NCBI GenBank assembly: GCA_003215795.1
Contig: QCJV01000006.1
Location: forward strand, 1 to 56,692
Direction of reading: 5' to 3'
Source of the DNA: Prochlorococcus sp. AG-409-F19
GTDB lineage: Bacteria > Cyanobacteriota > Cyanobacteriia > PCC-6307 > Cyanobiaceae
Length of the DNA: 56,692 bases
Made by a program: the position numbers and the translations under genes. Every line of letters begins with the position of its first letter. Position 1 is the first letter of the stretch. Under the pieces are notes generated by a model, which ran no database searches, was not told the origin of the DNA, and was given only the letters and a program-made list of their open reading frames with translations. Of the stretch, positions 37,643-47,244 are shown piece by piece.

Positions 37643-37744
37643 ATGCTTTTTACCTTTGCGTGGGCATCACTAGCTGCCATATTTACTTTCTCCATAGCAA
37701 TGGTTGTTTGGGGTCGCAATGGCGATGGATCAATTGACATCTAA
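37643..37744 (+). CDS. petN: Cytochrome b6f complex subunit PetN
   Basis: PetN is a single-helix subunit that stabilises the cytochrome b6f complex in the thylakoid. The 33-residue product reads [19 protein letters not shown] and then [11 protein letters not shown], the typical PetN helix followed by the VVWGRNG signature. It is too short for most gene finders at a 60-codon limit. The next small membrane gene starts inside it in another frame. Confidence 0.93.
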   Translation: MLFTFAWASLAAIFTFSIAMVVWGRNGDGSIDI

Positions 37745-37889
37745 TATCTCTTCTTATAGCTTGAGCTTAAACCCTTCATCCTATATAACTTTCATTCTTT
37801 TGTTTTTGTTAGTGTTCATAACAATATCTATCGCTTATTTAACGTTCATTGAATTCAAAGACAAACGTAGGGCAAACCAAGAGGAGTAA
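37725..37889 (+). CDS. Small membrane protein overlapping petN
   Basis: Starting at ATG 37725 (MDQLTSN) the product is 54 residues, with one transmembrane helix (about 19-40, [19 protein letters not shown]) and a charged tail. ATG 37719 is an alternative, and the frame is open further up to TTG 37704. The start lies 20 bases inside petN in a different frame, suggesting translational coupling and thus possibly a thylakoid role. Function unknown. Confidence 0.6.
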   Translation: MDQLTSNISSYSLSLNPSSYITFILLFLLVFITISIAYLTFIEFKDKRRANQEE

Positions 37890-37899
37890 TTTTCTAGTA

Positions 37900-38538
37900 T
37901 TATTTCTTTCTCTTTGATTCCTCAACCGTTTGTTTTATAAGATCCATAGCTTCTTGAATTCTTTTTATATTGTTTTTATATAAATTTATATCCTTATTTG
38001 CTCTAACTTCGCAAAAACCTAACCTAGTAAGCAACTTAATCATTAATTTATTTGTTTCTTCAGAGTCAGTTTCAGTACCTTTCTTTAGCTTTGTTAATTC
38101 ATATACTCCTATTGAGTGTAGTCTTGAGTAATAGTTGTTTTTACTAAAGATATCTTTCAATAGTATTCCCTCAACACTATTGCTAGGATCTTTATCAAGT
38201 TCATCTATTACATCATTAATTGATTTTTTTTGTGAAATAGTTAATATCGCATTTGAGTATCTTTCTAATAGGCTGTATTCCATATCACAGGCGCCACAGA
38301 TGGAGCTTAGGATTTTTACTTTATGACTTGCTGGTTCATATCCATTTGTAAATACATCAAAGGATTTGAAAAGTCCATACGCAAATAATCCATCTATCTT
38401 AAAGTTAGATTGGTTGCTGAGTAGATTTAACTCAACAAGATATTCATCTATTACTTTGCGGTAAATAGATGGAATAACAAAAGGAAAATCTTTGTGGAAC
38501 AGACCTTTGCTAGCAGAAACGGTTTTGCGTTCACTCAA
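37900..38538 (-). CDS. thf1: Photosystem II biogenesis protein Thf1/Psb29
   Basis: Thf1 (Psb29) supports PSII assembly and repair and binds FtsH proteases in cyanobacteria and plastids. The 212-residue protein has the family N-terminus VSASKGLFHKDFPFVIPSIYRKVIDEYLVELNLL and later FDVFTNGYEP. A charged, coiled-coil C-terminus (about 180-212) is typical. It is divergent from clpP, and ftsH lies close by, fitting a membrane-protein quality-control neighbourhood. Confidence 0.95.
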   Translation of the reverse strand: MSERKTVSASKGLFHKDFPFVIPSIYRKVIDEYLVELNLLSNQSNFKIDGLFAYGLFKSFDVFTNGYEPASHKVKILSSICGACDMEYSLLERYSNAILTISQKKSINDVIDELDKDPSNSVEGILLKDIFSKNNYYSRLHSIGVYELTKLKKGTETDSEETNKLMIKLLTRLGFCEVRANKDINLYKNNIKRIQEAMDLIKQTVEESKRKK

Positions 38539-38618
38539 ACCTTTTTTGATTAAACTCGAATATGAGATTAGCTATTCGAATATAGCAGTTAGTATCGTGG
38601 TAACCGATCACTTTTAGA

Positions 38619-39209
38619 ATGATTCCTATAGTTGTTGAAGAAACTGGTCGTGGCGAAAGAGCCTTTGACATTTATTCAAGACTTTTGCGAGAAAGGATTG
38701 TTTTTCTTGGAGAGCCTGTAACTAATGAGTCCGCTAATCGAATAGTTGCTCAACTTCTTTTTTTAGAAGCCGAAGACCCTGATAAGGACATTTTTCTTTA
38801 TATCAATTCCCCAGGAGGCTCTGTCTACGATGGCTTTGGTATTTTTGATACTATGCAGCATGTGAAACCTGATGTACATACTGTCTGCGTTGGTCTGGCT
38901 GCAAGTATGGGTGCATTTTTGCTATGTGCAGGTGCTAAAGGAAAAAGAAGTAGTTTAGAACATTCTCGAATTATGATTCATCAACCTCTTGGAGGAGCTA
39001 GAGGTCAAGCTACTGATATAAGAATACAAGCTGATGAAATTCTTTTTCTAAAGGGTCGAATCAATAATGAACTTGCCAATCGAACTGGTCAGTCAATTGA
39101 CAAAATTTCTGAGGATACTGACAGGGACTTTTATATGTCTCCTTCAGAAGCAATTAATTATGGAATTATAGATAATATTCTTAACAAGAAGCCTGTTTCA
39201 ATTGTCTAG
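38619..39209 (+). CDS. clpP: ATP-dependent Clp protease proteolytic subunit
   Basis: ClpP forms the barrel that degrades proteins unfolded by Clp ATPases. The 196-residue protein has the complete catalytic triad: Ser96 in GLAASMGAF, His121 in IMIHQPLGG and Asp170 in DTDRDFYM. Cyanobacteria carry several clpP paralogues plus the inactive ClpR; this is an active one, but its paralogue number cannot be set from sequence alone. It is convergent with ftsH, 4 bp between stops. Confidence 0.96.
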   Translation: MIPIVVEETGRGERAFDIYSRLLRERIVFLGEPVTNESANRIVAQLLFLEAEDPDKDIFLYINSPGGSVYDGFGIFDTMQHVKPDVHTVCVGLAASMGAFLLCAGAKGKRSSLEHSRIMIHQPLGGARGQATDIRIQADEILFLKGRINNELANRTGQSIDKISEDTDRDFYMSPSEAINYGIIDNILNKKPVSIV

Positions 39210-39213
39210 TGAA

Positions 39214-41130
39214 TTATTTTGAAAATATACTCTCTGTTCTGTATTTTTTAGGAATATCAGTATATTTCTCTAAAACCTTAATTAATTCTTCACCAGTAAT
39301 AGTCTCTTTTTCAATAAGTAGATCAACAAGACAATCTATAGCCTCTCTATTCTCAGATACTATTTTATATGTTGCTTCATAACACTCTTTTACTATTTTT
39401 CTAACTTGTTCATCGATTTGTTGAGATATAGAGTCAGATATATCAGATCTTGTCATGAGGTCTCTGCCAATAAATACTTCTTGTGAATCATTTTCAAGTG
39501 AAATTGGGCCAAGTCTACTCATACCAAATCTAGTAACCATTTGACGAGCCATCGATGCTACTTGCTGTATATCTCCACCGGCCCCTGTGGTTACTTCACC
39601 TCTACCAAAAACTACATCTTCTGCTGCCCTACCTCCTAAAGCACCCATTATTCTTGCTTTTAATTGAGCTCTACTTACTAACATTTGATCCTCGTCAGGT
39701 GAGAACCAAGTTAATCCTTTTGCTTGACCTCTTGGAATTAAAGTAACCTTTTGAACTGGGTCATGATCCTTTAATAGCGAGCCTATTAAAGCATGGCCAA
39801 TTTCGTGGTAAGCAATTAATTTTTTACTTCTACCATCAGTTAAAGGCTGTCCTTCCATACCAGCAATTATCCTATCTACTGCATCATCTATTTCAGATAA
39901 CCCTATAGACTCTTTCCTTCTTCTTGCTGTTAAAATTGCAGCTTCATTAAGTAGATTCGCAAGATCAGCTCCTGTGAAACCAGGGGTTCTTCTAGCAATA
40001 TTTTCTAATGATAGGGTTTTGTCAACTTTTTTATTTTTTGAATGAACTTTTAGTATTGACAATCTTCCTTTGATATCTGGTGCATCTACAGAAACTTGTC
40101 TGTCAAACCTTCCTGGCCTTAACAAGGCCGAATCAAGAACGTCCGGTCTATTTGTTGCAGCAATAATAATAATTCCACTATTACCTTCGAAGCCATCCAT
40201 TTCAGTCAATAGTTGATTAAGCGTTTGTTCTCTTTCGTCATTTCCACCTCCTATCCCTGCTCCTCTTTGTCTGCCTACGGCATCAATCTCATCAATAAAT
40301 ATGAGGCAAGGACTATTTTCTTTTGCTCTTTTAAATAAATCTCTAACTCTGCTAGCTCCTACACCCACGAACATCTCTACAAATTCAGATCCTGACAATG
40401 AGAAGAAAGGGACACCTGCTTCTCCTGCAATAGCTTTAGCTAGAAGCGTTTTACCAGTTCCTGGAGGCCCTACTAAAAGTACGCCTTTTGGTATTTCTGC
40501 TCCAACAGAAGTAAACCTTTCAGGTTGCTTTAGGAATGTCACTACTTCTTCTAAGTCTTGCTTTGCTTCTTCAACTCCTGCTACATCATCAAACATGACA
40601 CCTGTTTCTGCTTCCATTGCGAACCTTGCTTTTGTTTTGCCAAATTGCATAGCTTGGCCAGGTCCACCGGGCATAGAGTTGGATCTTCTTGCTAAAAAAA
40701 CTAAACCTAATATAAGAAAAGCTGGGAAGATTAGGTTTCCTAAGAAACCAATACTCTGAGGGGTTTGTCTCTCAGGATGAACATCGAAACTTATACCTTC
40801 AGTTTTCAGTTTGGTTACTAATTCGGGAGTTAAACCAGGAAGGTCAACCCTTATTTTTTGTATTCGATTATCAAGGTCAGGATCAACTGCCTCAACAATT
40901 GCGTTTCTTCCTCCACTAAAAATATCTACTGAGGTAACTCGGCCTGAGTCGATGTAATCAATAAAACGTCCATAGCTCATTCTGGAAACAGCTGCATTTG
41001 GGCTTGTTAAAGAAGCCTTGCTTGACTGAGATGTGTTGCTACTAGATGCCGTTAGTATTTGCCAACCTATGAGTAGGATGATTACACATGGGATTAGCCA
41101 CAATGCTATTGATCTGAATTTTGGATTCAT
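39214..41130 (-). CDS. ftsH: Membrane-bound AAA+ zinc metalloprotease FtsH
   Basis: FtsH degrades damaged membrane proteins, in cyanobacteria notably photodamaged PSII D1. The 638-residue protein has two N-terminal transmembrane helices (about 8-28 and 128-148) around a lumenal loop. The AAA domain shows Walker A GPPGTGKT (221-228), Walker B LIFIDEID (276-283) and the second region of homology near GRFDRQ (340-345). The zinc site is HEIGH (442-446). All essentials are present. Confidence 0.97.
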   Translation of the reverse strand: MNPKFRSIALWLIPCVIILLIGWQILTASSSNTSQSSKASLTSPNAAVSRMSYGRFIDYIDSGRVTSVDIFSGGRNAIVEAVDPDLDNRIQKIRVDLPGLTPELVTKLKTEGISFDVHPERQTPQSIGFLGNLIFPAFLILGLVFLARRSNSMPGGPGQAMQFGKTKARFAMEAETGVMFDDVAGVEEAKQDLEEVVTFLKQPERFTSVGAEIPKGVLLVGPPGTGKTLLAKAIAGEAGVPFFSLSGSEFVEMFVGVGASRVRDLFKRAKENSPCLIFIDEIDAVGRQRGAGIGGGNDEREQTLNQLLTEMDGFEGNSGIIIIAATNRPDVLDSALLRPGRFDRQVSVDAPDIKGRLSILKVHSKNKKVDKTLSLENIARRTPGFTGADLANLLNEAAILTARRRKESIGLSEIDDAVDRIIAGMEGQPLTDGRSKKLIAYHEIGHALIGSLLKDHDPVQKVTLIPRGQAKGLTWFSPDEDQMLVSRAQLKARIMGALGGRAAEDVVFGRGEVTTGAGGDIQQVASMARQMVTRFGMSRLGPISLENDSQEVFIGRDLMTRSDISDSISQQIDEQVRKIVKECYEATYKIVSENREAIDCLVDLLIEKETITGEELIKVLEKYTDIPKKYRTESIFSK

Positions 41131-41250
41131 GTAATCTTCTAAATCGAATGTATTCTAAGAGAAATTTTGGCTGAACTGTTGGAAAACCAGAAAAAATTTT
41201 TTTGACAGAGTTGTTTTTGTTCTTAGAGCTTTTTCTTTTGATTGGTGGAA

Positions 41251-42480
41251 TTAGAGACTTCGTAGAGCAACAATGGGATCTAATTTTGCTGCTCTTTTAG
41301 CTGGTAAAACTCCAAAGATTAATCCAATAGATCCTGATAAGGATACTGTGAAAATAATCACTTTGGTTTCAATATTTGCTGGAAGAGTTGTTGTTAGATT
41401 TATGGTTTTAACAGTTCCTAGTCCAATAACAGTGCCTAATATGCCTCCTAAAATTGCTAAGATTAAAGATTCAATTAAAAATTGAAGCAAAATATCTGTA
41501 TCTCTAGCTCCAATTGCTTTTCTTAGGCCAATTTCCTCTGTCCTTTCACTTACAGAAACTAACATTATATTCATTATTCCAATGCCGCCAACAAGAAGCG
41601 AAATTCCTCCTATTGCAGCAAGCATCAATGTTAAGCCTCCTGTTATTGTTGTGACTATTGAAAGAGCATCCTTTTGAGACCTAACTGCAAAATCATCATC
41701 TTTAATAATTTTGTGCCGCTGCCTTAATAAATTTGTGACTTGAAACTTTGCGGCATTAATTGCTTTAGAATTCTTAGCTTTTACACTTATAAAGCTAAGG
41801 CTAATTCCGTAGTTAGGGTCTTTACCAGTTACCTTGTTAACCATTGCATTTAAAGGTATATAGATGTTCTTATCTTGGTTGCTTCCAAAAACAGCGCCCT
41901 TTGCTTCCATTATCCCAATAATTTGGAAAGATTGATCTTTTATTCTTATATTTTGGCCAAGAGCATTTTCATTTGGGAATAGATCATTATTTAGTTCATG
42001 GCCTATAATTGCAACATTCTTAGCAGTGCTTTGATCCTTAGTTGTTATAAATCTACCTTTAGCAATATCAAAACTTCTAACTGGAAGAAAATCAGGAGTA
42101 ACTCCTAGAACAGTAGAACTAAAGCTCTTCGATTTATATTGTATGATCTCACTGGATGATATTTGTGGTGCTACTTGTTCAATAGTTGGAACTTGTTCCT
42201 TAATAGCTATTGCATCCTTTAATGTAAGATTTCTCGGGAATGATACTCCTCTCCTTCTTGTATCATTATTACCTGGAACTATAAATAATACATTAGCTCC
42301 TAAATTGCTTAATTGGTTGGTTGCTAATTTTTGTGCTCCTTTCCCTACGCCAAGCAAGGTAATTACAGATGCATTTCCAATAACTATCCCTAGCATAGTT
42401 AGTGAACTCCTTAACTTGTTTGATGTCAAAGTTTTTATTGACATCACGATTAATTCTTTTAGAGAAACTTTTCCAGCCAT
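41251..42480 (-). CDS. MacB/DevC-type ABC transporter permease (FtsX domain)
   Basis: The 409-residue permease has one N-terminal helix (about 20-45) followed by a large extracytoplasmic MacB-like domain (about 50-260), and three C-terminal helices (about 285-405). The SERTEEIGLRKAIGA coupling motif follows the second helix. This is the layout of MacB, LolC/E-like and DevC permeases that export small peptides, lipoproteins or glycolipids. No partner ATPase is adjacent. It lies 14 bp after pyk on the same strand. Confidence 0.88.
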   Translation of the reverse strand: MAGKVSLKELIVMSIKTLTSNKLRSSLTMLGIVIGNASVITLLGVGKGAQKLATNQLSNLGANVLFIVPGNNDTRRRGVSFPRNLTLKDAIAIKEQVPTIEQVAPQISSSEIIQYKSKSFSSTVLGVTPDFLPVRSFDIAKGRFITTKDQSTAKNVAIIGHELNNDLFPNENALGQNIRIKDQSFQIIGIMEAKGAVFGSNQDKNIYIPLNAMVNKVTGKDPNYGISLSFISVKAKNSKAINAAKFQVTNLLRQRHKIIKDDDFAVRSQKDALSIVTTITGGLTLMLAAIGGISLLVGGIGIMNIMLVSVSERTEEIGLRKAIGARDTDILLQFLIESLILAILGGILGTVIGLGTVKTINLTTTLPANIETKVIIFTVSLSGSIGLIFGVLPAKRAAKLDPIVALRSL

Positions 42481-42494
42481 TAAATTATGTTCAC

Positions 42495-44255
42495 CTATCT
42501 AACGGAATTTGACGGAATTCCTTTGAATATTATTCCCTTATCTAAATCTAATGTTACGATTTCACCGTTTCGAAACTTGTCACATGCAGCATTGACACCA
42601 CTCATTATTGGGGTGGACATATTATTATTTTCCCTAATCTTAGATATACTATTACCCTCTTCTATTATTGCGTATATATGAGCATCTGTTAAGGAATTAT
42701 AAATAACTTCCTCTGAGACTACTAAGATCTCTCCAGATTTGACTTCTGACATATCAATAGTTTTTTTAATTACTCTTATTTTTCCACTAACCTTTCCTGA
42801 TGAAGTTGAAATACCACTTGCAACAACATCTGTAACTATGCCAACTTTTATGAGGTCCGTTGAGCCACTGATCCCATTTAATGTACCTGCTGTCTCTACA
42901 ACTAAATCTCCAGGTTTTAAAATTCCTTTTTCCATTGCTAATTTCATAGCAAGGCTAAATGTTTTACTGGTGCTTTCTTCAGTATCTATTAGCAAGGCTG
43001 ATACTCCCCATACTAATTGAAGACGTCTTGCAACGCCTGCTTCACTTGTTATTGCAATTATTGGTGTTGCTGGTCTGAATTTACTTACGTTGTGCGCAGT
43101 GGCGCCACTTTTGGTAAGTGGAAGAATTGCTGCGGCGTTTAGTTGTCTTGCAATTGTACTTACCGCAGCACTTATCGCATTGGGGATAGTACTAGGAAGA
43201 TGACTTTCTAGAGCCCTTTGTGGATAGTCTCTTTCAATCCGTCTCGCTATTTTCGCCATAGTTTCAACTGCTTCTATTGGATAGTCTCCAACTGCTGTTT
43301 CATTAGAAAGCATTACTGCATCAGTTCCATCAAGTATTGCGTTTGCAACATCGCTTACTTCTGCTCTAGTTGGCCTTGGGCTGGATGCCATAGAATCCAG
43401 CATTTGTGTTGCAGTAATTATTGGTATTCCAAGAGAATTTGCCTTCTTTATAAGTTGTTTTTGTAGCAATGGCACTTCTTCAGCATCCATTTCTACTCCA
43501 AGGTCTCCTCTTGCGACCATGACACCATCGCAGAGCACAAGTATTGAATCTATTTGATCTATTGCTTCAAATTTCTCTATCTTGGCTATTACAGGAGTAG
43601 TTTGACCATGCTTCCTGATTAACTCTTTAATCTCTTGCATGTCTTCGGGGTTTCTAACAAAGCTAAGTGCAACCCAATCAACTCCTTGAGAAAGGCCAAA
43701 CTCAAGATCAACTTTATCTTTATGGGTTAATGCATTAATGGATAATTGAACATCAGGAAAATTTACTCCTTTGTTATTAGAAAGAATTCCTCCAACCGTA
43801 ACTTTGCAGATTAAGGATTTTTCTTTAAAGTCAACTTTTTCAACTAACATTTCAACTCTTCCATCATCTAGAAGAATTCTTTTTCCTACATCTACTTCAC
43901 TTATAAGGTTTTTATAAGTAACAGTAGCAATTTTGTTATTGCATTCAACGTTTTCTGAGGTCAGTTCAAAGGTATCTCCTTTTCGTAAATTAATGGGCCC
44001 TTCTTTAAATCTTCCTAATCGTATTTTGGGACCTTGAAGATCCTGGAGAATCCCAACATTTACGTTTAAACTTTTAGCTACATTTCTTATTGCTTTAATT
44101 CGTTGAGAATGCTCTTCATGGTCACCATGAGAAAAATTCAATCTAAAAGTAGAGGCTCCTGCTCTAATTAGATCAGCTATGGTTTCAGGGCTTTCTGTCG
44201 CAGGACCAATAGTGGCTACGATCTTAGTCCTTCGTTTTAGATCGATAGTTGCCAT
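42495..44255 (-). CDS. pyk: Pyruvate kinase
   Basis: Pyruvate kinase makes pyruvate and ATP from phosphoenolpyruvate in glycolysis. The 586-residue protein has the barrel with RRTKIVATIGPATESPE, LNFSHGD, the catalytic AKIEKFEAIDQID loop (about 220-232) and the VMVARGDLGVE substrate loop (about 245-255). A C-terminal extension of about 100 residues (from near 490) resembles the PEP-utilising swivel domain found in bacterial pyruvate kinases. It is divergent from the mazG-like gene, 78 bp away. Confidence 0.96.
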   Translation of the reverse strand: MATIDLKRRTKIVATIGPATESPETIADLIRAGASTFRLNFSHGDHEEHSQRIKAIRNVAKSLNVNVGILQDLQGPKIRLGRFKEGPINLRKGDTFELTSENVECNNKIATVTYKNLISEVDVGKRILLDDGRVEMLVEKVDFKEKSLICKVTVGGILSNNKGVNFPDVQLSINALTHKDKVDLEFGLSQGVDWVALSFVRNPEDMQEIKELIRKHGQTTPVIAKIEKFEAIDQIDSILVLCDGVMVARGDLGVEMDAEEVPLLQKQLIKKANSLGIPIITATQMLDSMASSPRPTRAEVSDVANAILDGTDAVMLSNETAVGDYPIEAVETMAKIARRIERDYPQRALESHLPSTIPNAISAAVSTIARQLNAAAILPLTKSGATAHNVSKFRPATPIIAITSEAGVARRLQLVWGVSALLIDTEESTSKTFSLAMKLAMEKGILKPGDLVVETAGTLNGISGSTDLIKVGIVTDVVASGISTSSGKVSGKIRVIKKTIDMSEVKSGEILVVSEEVIYNSLTDAHIYAIIEEGNSISKIRENNNMSTPIMSGVNAACDKFRNGEIVTLDLDKGIIFKGIPSNSVR

Positions 44256-44333
44256 TAGAATGTTCCCTCGCCTTCAGAAAAATACCATCTTGTGACCATT
44301 AAGTTACCTCTTAGTCTTTCATTCTTTCTTATC

Positions 44334-44663
44334 ATGGACCTTAATCAGTACCAAGACAAATCAAGAGCAACAGCTCGTTATCCTAATTTGGGAAATAATG
44401 TAATTTATCCAACTCTAGGACTAGCAGGAGAAGCTGGAGAGGTTGCAGACAAGGTCAAGAAGGTAATTAGAGATAAAGAGGGTGTTTTTGGTGATGTGGA
44501 AAAACAAGAAATTAAATTGGAATTAGGAGATGTCCTTTGGTATATAGCTCAATTATCTACTGAGTTGGACTTTGACTTAGATGAGGTGGCTCAGTTAAAC
44601 CTGAATAAATTATCAAGTAGATCTAAGCGAGGGAAGCTTTCTGGAAGCGGCGATAATAGATAA
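44334..44663 (+). CDS. MazG-like nucleotide pyrophosphohydrolase
   Basis: The 109-residue single-domain protein matches MazG/iMazG-type NTP pyrophosphohydrolases. It has a DLNQYQDKSRATA helix, the conserved GLAGEAGEVADKVKK (E-x2-E pair) and LELGDVLWYIAQL with the ELGD metal ligands. It would hydrolyse non-canonical or excess NTPs. The frame is open from 44292, but that lead is hydrophobic and atypical; ATG 44334 gives the family N-terminus. Confidence 0.9.
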   Translation: MDLNQYQDKSRATARYPNLGNNVIYPTLGLAGEAGEVADKVKKVIRDKEGVFGDVEKQEIKLELGDVLWYIAQLSTELDFDLDEVAQLNLNKLSSRSKRGKLSGSGDNR

Positions 44664-44690
44664 ATTAGAAAAATTAATCGGTATTATTGC

Positions 44691-44996
44691 TTAGGCAATA
44701 TTATTTATGATACTTGCATTCAAAAATGCAAAATGTAGGTTTGATAAAGCAGATTGAGCAAAGTTCAATACTACAAAGGCTAGTATTGGTGAAATATCTA
44801 GACCACCTATTGCTGGTATTATCCCCCGAAACAAATTTAAGTAAGGGTCTGTAATTGCACTGATATTGCTCAGTACTGGATTAGTCCAGTCTAGATTTGG
44901 GAACCAAGTCAATAGTACTCTTAAAATAAGAATATAAGAGTAAATAAAAAGAGTTTGACTTAGGACAGCAAAAATATTTGAGAAAACAGCTTGCAT
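44691..44996 (-). CDS. yggT: YggT family membrane protein
   Basis: The 101-residue protein matches YggT: a central YSYILILRVLLTWFPN (about 20-35), then LDWTNPVLSNISAITDPYLNLFRGIIPAIGGLDISPILAF, with two or three membrane helices. Cyanobacterial and plastid homologues (CCB3/YlmG) are tied to thylakoid biogenesis or nucleoid organisation. It lies directly downstream of scpB. Confidence 0.92.
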   Translation of the reverse strand: MQAVFSNIFAVLSQTLFIYSYILILRVLLTWFPNLDWTNPVLSNISAITDPYLNLFRGIIPAIGGLDISPILAFVVLNFAQSALSNLHFAFLNASIINNIA

Positions 44997-45018
44997 CTTC
45001 TTAAAGATAAAAATCTAT

Positions 45019-45501
45019 TTAAGCAGCTTTGTTCTCATCTGTCGTATCTATATCAGGAATTACAGTGAATGTTTGATGAAACTTTTCTGAAAGAGTTATC
45101 CAGAATGACCTGCCATCACGCTGTCGTTTCCTTTCTACAAAGTTCATATTTACAAGCTCCTTGATATGCTCATATGCTCCAGACCCTCTTAGATCAACCA
45201 AATCTGATTGTAAGATTCGTTTTTTAAGGGCTATGGTGGCAAGGGTCCTTAAACTTGCTCCGGAAATATCTACAGGTAATAAATTTTGAACAAGCTCGCC
45301 TAAGCCTTTTGTTAGTTGAAGACTATATTTGCCGTCTTTTTCAAAAATCTCAAGTGAGGTGTCTCTTTGAGAATAGCCAGCCATAAGAGCTAGTAAGGCT
45401 TCTCCAATAAGCTCCTTTGGTTGATTTAAAACTTCTGAAATTTCTGAAATTGATATTGGCTTTCCTTTTAGGTAAAGAACTGCTTCTATTTGGGCAGGCA
45501 A
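45019..45501 (-). CDS. scpB: Segregation and condensation protein B
   Basis: ScpB pairs with ScpA and SMC in chromosome segregation. The 160-residue protein shows the double winged-helix pattern: LPAQIEAVLYLKGKPISISEISEV, then SLRTLATIALKKRILQSDLVDLRGSGAYEHIKEL and a basic RKRQRDGRSF loop. The start is TTG 45501; the frame is open further upstream into the ilvA 3' end but contains no ATG or GTG there. It is 92 bp after ilvA and probably in its operon. Confidence 0.92.
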   Translation of the reverse strand: MPAQIEAVLYLKGKPISISEISEVLNQPKELIGEALLALMAGYSQRDTSLEIFEKDGKYSLQLTKGLGELVQNLLPVDISGASLRTLATIALKKRILQSDLVDLRGSGAYEHIKELVNMNFVERKRQRDGRSFWITLSEKFHQTFTVIPDIDTTDENKAA

Positions 45502-45593
45502 TGAAATGTCTAGCTTATTTGATATTCCTTTATTAAGAGCAAGTTCAGTGATGACAAGTAAGGCAAGTCCTAAATCTAAAATACCGTGGATTA

Positions 45594-47129
45594 TTAAGTC
45601 TGTACACCTAAGAAAAGCTTATATGCAGGGTTTTTTGTTTCTTCCCAACTTTTATAACCAATTTCAGCTAGAAAATTTTCCCAATCTTTAAGCTGGCTTT
45701 TTTTAACAAGAACCCCTAAAACTATTCTTCCAATATCTGCTCCATGATTTCGATAGTGAAAAATACTTATACTCCAATCCGGTTTCATTGCTTCTAAGAA
45801 TTTCATTAGAGCACCAGGTCTTTCAGGAAATTCAAATCGATAGAGAAGTTCTATGTAAGCATTGCTAAGGCTTGTTTCCTCAGGCAATCTCCCTCCAACC
45901 ATATGCCTTAAATGGACTTTTGAGAATTCATCATTACTTAGATCTATGTAGTTAAGACTAGCTTTCTTGATATTATCAAGAAAGTATTCACAATCTTGTT
46001 TGTTATTTACTTCAACACCCATAAAGATTTGTGCTGTTTTTTTGTTTGACATTCGATAACTAAATTCTGTTAGATTTCTATTACCAATTAGTGTGCACAG
46101 ATTCTTAAGACTTCCAGGCCTTTCATCAATTTCAACTGCAATCATAGCTTCTTTTCTTTCTCCAAGGACTGCTCTCTCAGCAACAAATCTAAGTCTTTCA
46201 AAATTCATATTAGCGCCACAGGTTATAGCTATAATCTTTTTATTTTCTAATCCTTTATTTAATAAATCAGATTTAGCTCCAGCTATTGCCAAGGCTCCAG
46301 CCGGTTCAAGAATTGCCCTTGTATCTTCAAAAAAGTCTTTAATTGCTGCACAAATTTCATCCGTATTAACTGTGATCATTGAGTCAACATATCTTTTTGC
46401 TAATTCAAAAGTAATTTCGCCTACTTGCTTAACAGCTACACCATCAGCAAATAGACCAACCTCAGACAGTTCTATTCTTCTATTGGCTTCTAAGGATTTT
46501 TTCATTGCTGAGGCATCTATAGGCTCAACACCAATTATTTTTACTTCAGGCCAAAGATTTTTTATATAAGCTGCTACTCCTGCTATTAGGCCACCACCAC
46601 CAACCGCAATATAGATTGCATATGGGGGATCATCCATTTGACGTAGGATTTCTATTCCAATAGTTCCTTGTCCTGCTATTACCTCTGGGTCATCAAATGG
46701 GTGGATAAAAACCAATTCATCTTGTTTACTTAATCTTCTAGCTTCAAGATATGCTTCATCATAATTTTCACCATATAAGATTATTTCAGCATTCAACGAG
46801 CGCACAGACGCTATTTTCATTGGTGGGGTAGTTATTGGCATAACAATTACAGCCCTGCATTTCAAATACGCAGCGCTTAATGCCACGCCCTGAGCGTGGT
46901 TCCCTGCACTGGAGGCAATTACTCCTTTCTTTAATTCTTTTTTTGTTAGGCGAGACATACGGTTGAATGCCCCTCGTAATTTGAATGAAAATACGGGCTG
47001 CAAATCTTCTCGTTTGAAAAAAATTCTATTTTTTGTTCTCTTGCTAAGTTTTTTTGCTTCCTCTAAAGGAGTTTCTACAGCAACGTCATAAACCCTTGCT
47101 CTTAGAATTTTCTGTAAATAGTCCTCCAT
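45594..47129 (-). CDS. ilvA: Threonine ammonia-lyase, biosynthetic
   Basis: IlvA deaminates threonine to 2-oxobutanoate, the first step of isoleucine synthesis, with PLP. The 511-residue protein has the PLP lysine Lys50 in VFSFKLRGAF, the phosphate-binding SSAGNHAQGVALSA near residue 75 and a glycine-rich AVGGGGLIAGVAAYI loop near 190. Two C-terminal ACT-like regulatory repeats (about 330-400 and 420-500) are present, so isoleucine feedback is expected. It is divergent from dxs, about 115 bp apart. Confidence 0.95.
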   Translation of the reverse strand: MEDYLQKILRARVYDVAVETPLEEAKKLSKRTKNRIFFKREDLQPVFSFKLRGAFNRMSRLTKKELKKGVIASSAGNHAQGVALSAAYLKCRAVIVMPITTPPMKIASVRSLNAEIILYGENYDEAYLEARRLSKQDELVFIHPFDDPEVIAGQGTIGIEILRQMDDPPYAIYIAVGGGGLIAGVAAYIKNLWPEVKIIGVEPIDASAMKKSLEANRRIELSEVGLFADGVAVKQVGEITFELAKRYVDSMITVNTDEICAAIKDFFEDTRAILEPAGALAIAGAKSDLLNKGLENKKIIAITCGANMNFERLRFVAERAVLGERKEAMIAVEIDERPGSLKNLCTLIGNRNLTEFSYRMSNKKTAQIFMGVEVNNKQDCEYFLDNIKKASLNYIDLSNDEFSKVHLRHMVGGRLPEETSLSNAYIELLYRFEFPERPGALMKFLEAMKPDWSISIFHYRNHGADIGRIVLGVLVKKSQLKDWENFLAEIGYKSWEETKNPAYKLFLGVQT

Positions 47130-47244
47130 ATGCTTGATTTAAGCTGTTTTTGTGTTAAATGTTTTCCAATTCATTTTGAATTAGGTAAAATTTGAAAGAA
47201 ATGCATTAAGACACCGTAGATTGTTATAAATAACTAATACGGTT

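Noticed and set aside
42143-42681. Plus-strand frames opposite the permease and pyk genes
   Set aside because: They are antisense shadows of well-supported genes with complete motifs.
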